Below are positions 54,216 to 64,000 of a DNA stretch of 64,000 bases, in pieces. Each line of letters begins with the position of its first letter. The first letter of the stretch is position 1. The stretch lies in NCBI GenBank assembly GCA_030180135.1, contig CM058233.1, positions 105,627,994 through 105,691,993 on the forward strand. The letters are read 5' to 3'. A model generated the notes under the pieces. The model was given only the letters and a program-made list of their open reading frames with translations, ran no database searches and was not told the DNA's origin. A program made the position numbers and the translations under genes. The DNA is from Orychophragmus violaceus. Its lineage: Eukaryota > Streptophyta > Magnoliopsida > Brassicales > Brassicaceae.

Positions 54216-55678
54216 CATATAAACATTTAAAAATTGAAATGAACCTTATTTGAATGAATCATTGAAATGAATCATTTGGATGAAAATATCAGATGAACAT
54301 AGGAACAGCCCGTTCCAACACATGTTTCTCAAAATGATATAGAACATCCACAACTTTTATGGTAATTTGTTATTAATAATCTCTAGTAAAAATGCTAGCA
54401 AGCTATCTGTTATAGAACTCTTAAATTTAGATTACTCTTATGGAATATGTGTTAACATGGTGGCCACTGGCAGTGTAAGAAAATTGATTTATTTGTACTC
54501 CGATTAAAACTTCATTTTATACAGAACGTTATTTTTAAATACTGAATATCTAAATGACAGGTAGACATAGTGAACAATTATAGGTTTAAAATCTGAATTT
54601 TTACGATCTTAAAAGAAATATGCGTTTAACATAACGGACTACCACTACTGTTCGTTACAATCTAACGTAAGAAATTGTGAAAATAAGAAATTTAAACCAA
54701 GCAAAAATTGAAAATTTAAGTGAGAATCATATGCAATGGATACATAAATATCTATCATAAACGTATTGAATTGGCTGGCCAAAAAAAAAACAAAAGCGAA
54801 CGTGAAGAATCGGAGAATAACTATACTTTTTTTGTTTTTTTTTTCTCTCGTTGTCATTAAGCGTCTTCTTCGTTGTTAAATGAGGCTGATTGATGGAACA
54901 TGGAGTATGAATGTAAAAGTCAAAAGGCTGATTTTTACACAGGTTGAAATTGAAACTATTGTTTGTCGGACGCTACTATACTTTTAAAAAGTCAAGTCAA
55001 ATATATTCTTGACAACTCATATGAGCTAATGCCATTTCCTCTTATTTACAAGTTAAAATCTGATTAATTGTGTTACATCTCAACATTTATTTTAGTTATT
55101 TGACTTTACTAGTGAGACGTTGTATATTAACTAATAAAACTGAATTGATACTTTATTTATAAATATAATGTATTTTCCTACTTTTTTTTCACCGGAAGAT
55201 CTATTTTCCATTCATTACTCGAAACGATTACATTATTGAGATACAAGCAAACAAGACTGAAGTCGGCTATCACATAACGATATCGAAGCCACAAACCAAC
55301 GGATTAAAAAGAATCCCTGAATACACAAACTACACAAAACATCGAGACAGACAAATTACAACTAAAACCGAAGCCAAGTTAGACAAGAATGTATTTTCCT
55401 ACTTATCATATGTTCTTTTCAAGTTCATTTTCAGTATAGAGATGTCTCTTTCCTTTAAAAATATGCCAAGAAAAGCAATTGAAGCATAAAAATATATCAA
55501 AATGCTAAAAAAATTGTTTCAATTAAAATCGCCATTAAGTAAATAGAAACTTTACTATGAGCATGTATAAATTTTCTTATGTACAATACGACTTACTATA
55601 AAATTATCTCCATCCGTAGGACAACTCAGTGTCCAAATAATATACGGTCCTATCGACAACATTAATGATCAAGATCAT
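54216..55678. other. Intergenic region downstream of the IBL1-like gene
   Basis: No coding region recognised. Segment 55190-55390 is slightly less AT-rich but has no clear element ends. Confidence 0.4.
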
Positions 55679-56221
55679 TTACCGTTCAATTCCGGCCTCC
55701 GCAGCATCAACAATACTCCTCATAACATTCACTTGCGTCTGAAGCGAGACAATATAATCTAAGGTTTCTTGTAACAACAAGACATCATTGCTCATTAACT
55801 CTCCACCAGGCACAACGTTTCTTAATCCTTGAGTTTTTCTCTTGACGAGCTTCTTAGCTTTTGCTGCGACCTCTTCGCTCGCTGATCTCAATTTCCTCCT
55901 CATCAAGATCTTCTTGCTTCTTCTCAGGATCTTTCTATGACACACAACCTTAGGCAGCTTCTTGTTGATTAACGTTTCAGCTTTGATGCCACATAGCATC
56001 TGACGTACGAGGAAATTGTCCTCGGTGGCGGTTTTCTGGATTAGGGCTCGGCTCCAACAAGTTGTTCCTTTTCTTAGAGACGCCATTGCAACGTCTGCAG
56101 AGAGCCTTATCGCTTTCTTTCTCTCGGAGATGCTCGTGTTGTCTATCGAAGGAAGGAATATCTGAAGACCCATTTGCCATTTCTTTAGGAATTCTTCCTT
56201 CATTGAGCTCGTAGGTTGCAT
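55679..56221 (-). CDS. IBL1: Atypical HLH transcription regulator, IBH1-like (IBL1)
   Basis: Single exon, 180 aa. The N-terminal half has the IBH1-family block SADVAMASLRKGTTCWSRAL (about residues 38-57). The middle is very Lys/Arg-rich (RRSKKILMRRK, KAKKLVKRKTQ). The end is a helix-loop-helix-like segment LRNVVPGGELMSNDVLLLQE then DYIVSLQTQVNVM (about 133-170). The basic region lacks the His/Glu/Arg pattern needed for E-box binding, so the protein should act by dimerising with other bHLH factors; IBH1 and IBL1 restrain cell elongation in brassinosteroid and gibberellin signalling. Matches A. thaliana IBL1 (At4g30410) as I recall it. The gene lies between ATL13 and UMAMIT34 orthologues, as in A. 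thaliana, but at greater distance. Nothing disabling seen. Confidence 0.88.
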   Translation of the reverse strand: MQPTSSMKEEFLKKWQMGLQIFLPSIDNTSISERKKAIRLSADVAMASLRKGTTCWSRALIQKTATEDNFLVRQMLCGIKAETLINKKLPKVVCHRKILRRSKKILMRRKLRSASEEVAAKAKKLVKRKTQGLRNVVPGGELMSNDVLLLQETLDYIVSLQTQVNVMRSIVDAAEAGIER

Positions 56222-58770
56222 CCTGATTCCTAATGATATATCAACTCAAAATTCTGAATAATTCTCTTCATAAAAAAAAATAAAAAAATTATAAGAAAGT
56301 AATCATCCATGTTGTCTTTATACATTAAAGTATGCATCAAAGGAGACATGTAATATACATCAAATTATAATCAAATTGGTCATATATATTCGGTTTAGGG
56401 TTCCTTGAGACATGAACAATTACCTATGTTTGTAGAATTTTTCTTTTCTTCTTTTGTTGAGTGTCAAAGATTGCTAAGAGGTAAACTGCGGTCACCTCAA
56501 GAAGTCATGAAGTCGACGAGAGAGAGAGAGACAGAGATGTAAGGAGAAAGATGAGATGGTCCATTTTTATTTTGTTTCAAAAGGAGAGGGATGAGATGGT
56601 GGGGGCAATTTGAGATAGGAGAAGCACATGCATGCACATGCTATTCATGGCCCACGTACCCTTTTGTAAATACCCTTTAATTTAGGAAACTTTTGTCGAT
56701 GATTATTTTGTTTACGCCGAAAATTTGTGAAGTGTTAAATTTGTTGATTAACAAAAGCTGATTATGTGTAATTAATGCACAAACTGAATACATATATAAA
56801 GTGGTAATTTGAAATCAATTTACTGAAATTAGTCCCCTATAACCAATGTTAGAACAAGTTGAGAAACTGTAGATATTGCTGTAGATTGATTTTTATTATA
56901 CGTTACGCACCGAATGTTTTTTTGGTCAACTAAACCATATGTTTATAAATTATTAAGTCCGTCCATCATAACTAATAGGTTATCAAATAAAATGTGAAAA
57001 CAAAGATCTATCTTAGGTGGATTTTGTTATTTCTTTATGATTTACTAGTTAACGAGCTTTGAATTGAATTCATAGCTGAACTATAACAGATTCCGAAATA
57101 AAAACACATAAATAAATTATTTATTTTGGTAATTAATGATACCGATCAGTATTACATATTTGTTGGGACCAATTATAGAATAATAATATCTACATGCATA
57201 AGAAAGAAATTTCAAAACTATATGCTACAGTATTACAAAAGGCAGCCCTGGTTCTTGCTAATAATGATACATTTTCTTGTTTGAAACTTAATAATGATAC
57301 ATTATACTAAGTACTATACGTATCAAGTATAAAATCCACATATATATAACCAGATCAGCTGTTGCTTGCTCTGACTTTTTTTATACACATACTGCAGTTA
57401 GCATCAATGGTTTTAGTGGTGAAAACTTGGCGATCCGCAAACTTTGGGAAAGCCTGGTTTTGAAAAGAAAAGAGAAAAAGCAATAATAATTCAAAGTAAG
57501 AGTAAGAAAAATGATATATAGTTTATATTTTATTATTTGGACATTTTAGTCGAGAAAACGAAAAATGATATTGATAGATGTACAATGTTGAACATGGATG
57601 ATATTGAAATTGATAAATGTACGTGAATATAGAATTGGCCAATATTAAAAATATATAATTTGTACTTCAACAAGAAAATACATCGAACATGGATCGTCTG
57701 GTACGCGAGAATTTCCTATCCAATGGACCTCCGTAATTTACGGGAATCTCTCCACAATCATTCTCCCAACTCCCACGCCCACCATCTCATCTCATCTCAT
57801 GTCGTCACCATCGTGATTTATTTGATTAAATATTATCGTTATCCATGTTTTGTACCCTTCATATGCCGTTGCGTAGAAAATATCAGTAGACACGTTAAAC
57901 GACGTCGTTAAGGTGGGGGGGGGGGGGGGGGTAGCATATGAGCACGTGGAAGGACCCTTGTCCATATATAAGAATGTGGGATCCAACTATAGACAGAGTG
58001 ATTTCAACGGGGGCTCACTTTTGTCACTCAGGACTCGGGTTATTATTTGTTGTTTTATGTACTAAACCGGATTATCCTTTTTGTTGTTTTAATACTTAAA
58101 CCGGGTTGTTGGAGGTTGTTATCTGTTAGGCGTCGGTTAAAGTATGTTTTGGGCTAAAAATAGTTGGTCTTCTTTTCTCATTGTAGTTGCGAGAGAGTTT
58201 CAGAAATTTCTAGCTATAGAAAGAAAGTATGCAACGGCCTGAACAGTACAGTGAATACACTCGAGCCTTGCTTCTGCCGAGATGTAAGGAGTGTGAAACT
58301 CGTGTCCTTATGAGTTCGAGTGTTGTTTGGGAGGGGCTTGAACTGCTGACCTCTGGCCTAACGAGATGTATGGGCATCCGGCCGGACTCAAGATTTATTG
58401 GTAAACAAAAAGAGTTACCAGTTTGATAGCTACATACAACTCAAAAATTTGAGACATCAAACGAGTGATTTGGCGAGGATCCGAGTATTTTAAAATTATA
58501 ATGTAGTTCTACCGATTAATTAACTCTTCTTTTCATTATTTTATTATTATTTGATATACTATTTACGATCTCCATTATTATCATATTCATATATACATTA
58601 TAAATAGGTAGGCCACGTAAAATCATTTGAAGTTAGAACGGAATAACCGACGGAATGGTGAGTGGAGTAGCTTCAGTTTCATGAATATCTAACTACGAAT
58701 CTACGACCAAGACAGCCTAAATTAAAGTCATTTAAAGTAACGTGTAATAAATAAGTATTTAATAGGATAA
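56222..58770. other. IBL1 upstream region and intergenic DNA
   Basis: Holds the probable 5' UTR and promoter of the IBL1-like gene (a GA-rich patch near 56520, CATGCATG near 56630) and then AT-rich sequence. A run of 17 G at 57915-57931 is notable. No further gene is supported; frames at 57660-57911 and 58229-58426 have no domain. Confidence 0.4.
57915..57931 (+). repeat. Poly(G) run of 17
   Basis: An unbroken G tract, unusual in this AT-rich region; could fold as a G-quadruplex or be length-variable. Confidence 0.85.
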
Positions 58771-59400
58771 CTAGATTTTGACCCGCGCTAAAGAAGCGCG
58801 GGTTTATGTTTTCATTCTTAGAATATATACTTTTATCTTAAATTTATATTTTTATAAATTAATTTCGTTATCTATTTCGTCTAATCTATATCAAATGAAA
58901 ATAAGATGATATAGTGTTAAATGTGAGAAGAAATTTAATAAATTTTGTTTTTGTTTTGATATTATTAACTTGTATATTATATATTAGTAGTTGTATTTTA
59001 TTGTTATTTTTAGTATATGATTAGTCATGCTTGAACTTGATTAATCTATTTTTCAACACGTGTTGTAATGATATATAATTTGAAAATTTGATGGAACAAC
59101 CCGTTAAAAATTGCATTCAAACATGAACTATAATTTGACGCATCATATATTTGAATAATATAAATATTAAATAATTTAAATATTTATATTAAATTTAAAA
59201 TATATCAATTGGAATTAGTTACTCTTGCAAATTTTATTTTTAGAAATCGAAATTGGTTAGTTTATTTTTAGCCCATTTTATTATAATTTAAATATTTTAA
59301 AATTTGATGAAACAACCCGTTAAGAAGTACAATCATAAAAAACGTTTCTTACAAAATAAATAATTTATACCCGCACGCTAGTACAATATTATATACTACT
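58771..59400 (-). mobile_element. Non-autonomous Helitron, 3' end defined, 5' end uncertain
   Basis: Read on the minus strand, a hairpin CCCGCGCTTCTTTAGCGCGGG is followed by TCAAAAT and the terminal CTAG (58774-58771), next base T. This is a standard ATREP-type Helitron 3' terminus. The interior contains the phrase AAATTTGATG(G/A)AACAACCCGTTAA twice (about 59083 and 59300). The 5' TC end was not located, so the right border is a guess. Confidence 0.6.
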
Positions 59401-61900
59401 TTCTTATTTTAATAATAATTTATTAATTTTAATGATTAAATAATTTATAAAATAATTATGTATTAAATTATATAATTATATGTACTAATTGATTTAGTAA
59501 CATAATTATGCTTGATTTTATTTATTTAAGTTAAAATTTAGTTAATAATAATTTATAATATTTATTTTAATATTAATTTCGAAATTAATTATTATTTTTA
59601 TTAAATTTTTGAAAAAGATTTTCGTTAGATATGATTATGATAGAAAAAAGAAAACAAAAGATATTATAAGATATTATGAATAAATCAAATATAAATTGTT
59701 TTACAGTTTTACCCTTAATGAATGTTACAAATCCTAATAATATCAAGGGTAAATTCCGGAAACAACATTTATGTACCATGGCCAAACTCCAATTTTTTAA
59801 TAGTATTGATATAATGCTTTGGGTCGTATAATCTAAAATCAACAAACATAATCTCCTTTTAATGATGTTTGATCCGCTTAAATCAAGGGAAGACTAATTC
59901 CTGGCTTCTTCCGTACTCTTCCAAGGACAAAAGTAATTAAATTATCCCTCCCTAATTACTTTAATTAGTTGTTTATTAGTCATAATATGTATTGAAATAC
60001 TTACTTTGTATAAGTCTTGGACAAGCTTGCTTGGTATTGGAATGAAAAAGTGACTGTTGGAGCTAATGATCTTCTCTTAAGTGAAATGATGCGTTTCGTG
60101 CTCCTGCTTGCATGTTACTAAAGTGGTGCGCCTTGGACTTGATATTCTGAGCTTGGCATGATGCTAAATAAGGTAAGTCCTTATGTCTTGAATTTAAAAG
60201 CATTGTACCAGATTGTATAACATATGCTTGCTAATGTTGGTTGCTCTTGTTCTGTCCGAGGTTAACTTGGTCTTGCCTTGCAGCTTGATTTTGCTCAGTA
60301 GAAGTGTGAAGCAGCTTTGTGAAGATGCATTATGGTTCTTTAGTGTTGAAAATGATTTCTACAGCTTTGTTGAATTGTTTTCTTAGGAGTTTAGCTCATG
60401 ATCTTGTTAATGGATCTTTCCTTACAACGGACATGGGAGTTTCTAGTTCTATGTCTTCGTCAATTTAAATATATATAATTAATGGCACAAACAGGATCAA
60501 ATACATAAAGTAATTATAGGCAGGACACAATCCATATAAATATTAAAGAAAATTATTTTAAATATTATAATTAAAGTATTACAAAAATTATTTGGATATA
60601 AATCCTAATTTGAAAAAAAAAACTGAACTAAAGTAAAAAAAAAAAATTGTTGTTTGGAAATTCTTTTTTTTTTTTTTTTGGTCAAAAGTTGTTTGGAAAT
60701 TCTAAATACCCATTTTAGAGGTATTAACATGAAATTTAAAATTGCACATAATAACAAAAGTCTAACTTGAAAAAATAATAGTGTCTAAATTTTGGAGGAG
60801 CATAAATAAAATGCATGAAGAGAGACTTAATCTCAAGTTGGGAGGATATTTTGAATCTTTGAAAATCAGTTGAGCTAGCTGAACTATAACAGAAAATGAC
60901 AAATATTAATCAAAAGGAGAAAGAAATAAGGTTTGTTTGTGAAGAAAAGAAAAACAATAAAATGCATGAAGAAGAGAGACTTGATGGGTGACCGGCGAGA
61001 GCGACATATCATTGAAATATGTAATTATTCTTTGCTAACCTTAGTGATAGTTATGATATGTTCTTAGGAAATGTGCTTAATTCATTTACTGCTTATAGAT
61101 GGAAATGATTTTTAAGACTAGTACAATGAGATTTGGAGCTGATGTCATTGTATTCTCACTGCTGCTGGCCAGCGGAACTGGAAATTTTGAATGCAAATGG
61201 TTGTCATTCTAGAAGATTAAAATTCAGTGGAATAACTTGTTATGCTGAATTTTTTTAATAATCATCTATTTAACATTTTATTTTAGTTTTAGTGGAATAT
61301 TGTGCAACCTACTTTTTAAGTGAAAAAATATAGAGTTCCACTAAAATTTGTTTTTCTCCTGTTTGGTAGAGGAAAAATTCAGTGTAACATTCTCTAGTTT
61401 CACTAAAACAATAATATTAATTCTATTTATCCATTCATATTTAACCATTGGCATCCTTTGATGGGGTGGCCATATTTAAAAGATCAAGAAAACCTGTAAC
61501 AAAAAGGTTTTACTTTTATTTTCCACCTGTGTTACTTAGACTGTTTAGTCCTTATCGAACATAACAAAACAAAGATCCTAATTGTACAATGTTTATAATT
61601 TTAAGTGAAACTCATTTAATCCAAAACATATTATGAACATCCGTTTGACCATGATTGCTTATAGCTAAGCTCATTAATATTGGCTTTTACACATAAGTAC
61701 TGTACAATTTGATCTCTCAATACAAATAAATATACAACATAAATGTGCACATTCGATGATCATAAAATGGAAGCAGCTTAATGTGGTCTCAAAGTAAATT
61801 CAATCTTCTCAAGAAGTAACTTTGTAAAGATCCGGTCCAAATGTTAAGAAAAAAAAAGTAAAGTCGTGGTTCTATAAACAAAATCTCAATCTTCATCATC
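59401..61900. other. Long AT-rich intergenic stretch
   Basis: No gene recognised. At about 60000-60460 base composition is more even, and a GTAAGT...TTGCAG intron-like pair (about 60173-60283) is present, possibly a non-coding or broken transcript unit, but no protein can be read. Long A and T runs lie at 60618-60680. Confidence 0.4.
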
Positions 61901-62079
61901 ATGAACTCTGATCATCTCCTCCCGATAGCTGCTGCGGTGTTTCTTCAAGTTGGCATGTCCATCATGTCGGTCTTCGCCAAATGCACTTTCGATTACAGGT
62001 TGAGTCCAAGAATCTTTTGGGCTGAGAGACTGGCCATCACTGTAGCCATTCTTACGACCATTGTGCTCATCTTCGAGAG
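61901..62079 (+). pseudogene. Orphan first exon of a UMAMIT (WAT1-related, nodulin MtN21) transporter
   Basis: Starts at ATG 61901 and ends at a GAG AG|GTAAG donor. The translation (HLLPIAAAVFLQVGMSIMSV, then KCTFDYRLSPR and TIVLIFER) has the shape of the first exon of UMAMIT/EamA transporters: one membrane helix, a Ser-Pro-Arg turn, a second helix ending in ER. No second exon follows before the next UMAMIT first exon at 62.7 kb. It could be an alternative first exon or a relic of a tandem copy. Confidence 0.5.
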
Positions 62080-62532
62080 GTAAGAACCCAAGTTTGATTA
62101 ACACACCCTTATTAGTTACATGTTTCTTTTAGGTTATATTGTAATGCAGTTTTATGAGAATAGGAATACAAGACCTCTCATGACTACCAAGATCTTTCTA
62201 GGTGACTGATTTTCATCACAATTCATCACGGCCAGTTGGAAGTCAGATATCTGCGAGGATAAAAATTGTATTTAAATGTTATCTTAGTTCATGTTCTAGA
62301 TCCATAGAAGCAGATATTATTATTAGAGAATACTAAATAAGTGCCTGCATTTGGCACGACCATAACAACTGATTAAACAAAAATATAATTAACAAAAGGA
62401 CTCATTCTTCTACAATAGTGAATATATATAAAATATATCATCGTTTTTAGCAAGAGAATTAAGAGCTAAACCAGCAAAAAAAAGCCTTAGTTTTAAAATA
62501 TACTACTATACACTACTACTATTCATAACATA

Positions 62533-63990
<1,458 letters not shown>

Positions 63991-64000
63991 ATAAAAGACT

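Overview
The window is nuclear DNA from a plant of the mustard family (Brassicaceae), probably a close relative of Arabidopsis. The evidence is intron-bearing genes with GT-AG splice sites and several proteins that read as near-orthologues of Arabidopsis thaliana proteins as I remember them: ATL13, XXT2, the RDR3/4/5 family, IBL1 and UMAMIT34. Coding sequence is a small part of the window. The rest is AT-rich DNA holding layers of retrotransposons, Helitrons, MITEs, tandem repeats and broken gene fragments.

Layout. 1-3605: 5' part of a Ty1/copia element on the minus strand (LTR, primer-binding site, long repeat-rich leader, open gag-protease frame running off the left edge). 3606-8240: poly(A)-ended retroposon, a TRIM split by a hAT MITE, an RNase H tail, and a Helitron whose 5' end is tandemly duplicated. 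8.6-12.4 kb: broken LINE ORF1 split by a 1552-bp solo LTR with a 5-bp target duplication. 13-19 kb: solo-LTR-like sequence, a cyclic-nucleotide-gated-channel fragment, a LINE tail, duplicated SINE-like and non-coding repeats, and a Stowaway MITE. 19.7-21.1 kb: intact ATL13-like RING-H2 gene. 21.2-24.1 kb: truncated LTR retroelement with a broken gag-like frame. 27-30.6 kb: gene and LINE fragments, including the 5' end of a phosphofructokinase gene joined to foreign exons. 30.76-32.85 kb: a 1.02-kb inverted repeat with a 48-bp spacer, both arms carrying an RPA-like zinc-finger fragment. 35.2-37.1 kb: intact XXT2-like gene (minus). 37.5-41.3 kb: LINE ORF2 tail, two Harbinger-type MITEs and a 27-bp minisatellite. 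42.1-51.7 kb: two tandem full-length RDR-gamma genes (minus), each with 18 exons and intact reading frames (978 and 977 aa). 51.8-52.6 kb: hAT MITE between the TATA box and start codon of the second RDR gene. 55.7-56.2 kb: IBL1-like HLH gene (minus). 58.8 kb: Helitron terminus. 61.9-64 kb: orphan UMAMIT first exon and a UMAMIT34-like gene broken by three frameshifts.

How it fits together. From memory, ATL13, IBL1 and UMAMIT34 are consecutive in A. thaliana (At4g30400-30420). Here XXT2-like and RDR-like genes, which I recall at other A. thaliana loci, lie between ATL13 and IBL1, so the interval looks expanded by relocated genes and repeats. The functional genes act separately: ubiquitin ligase, xyloglucan side-chain synthesis, RNA silencing, and growth control by HLH antagonism. 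A long hairpin (a possible dsRNA source) lies about 10 kb from two RNA-dependent RNA polymerase genes, but nothing in the sequence links them functionally. I saw no rRNA, intact tRNA or CRISPR.
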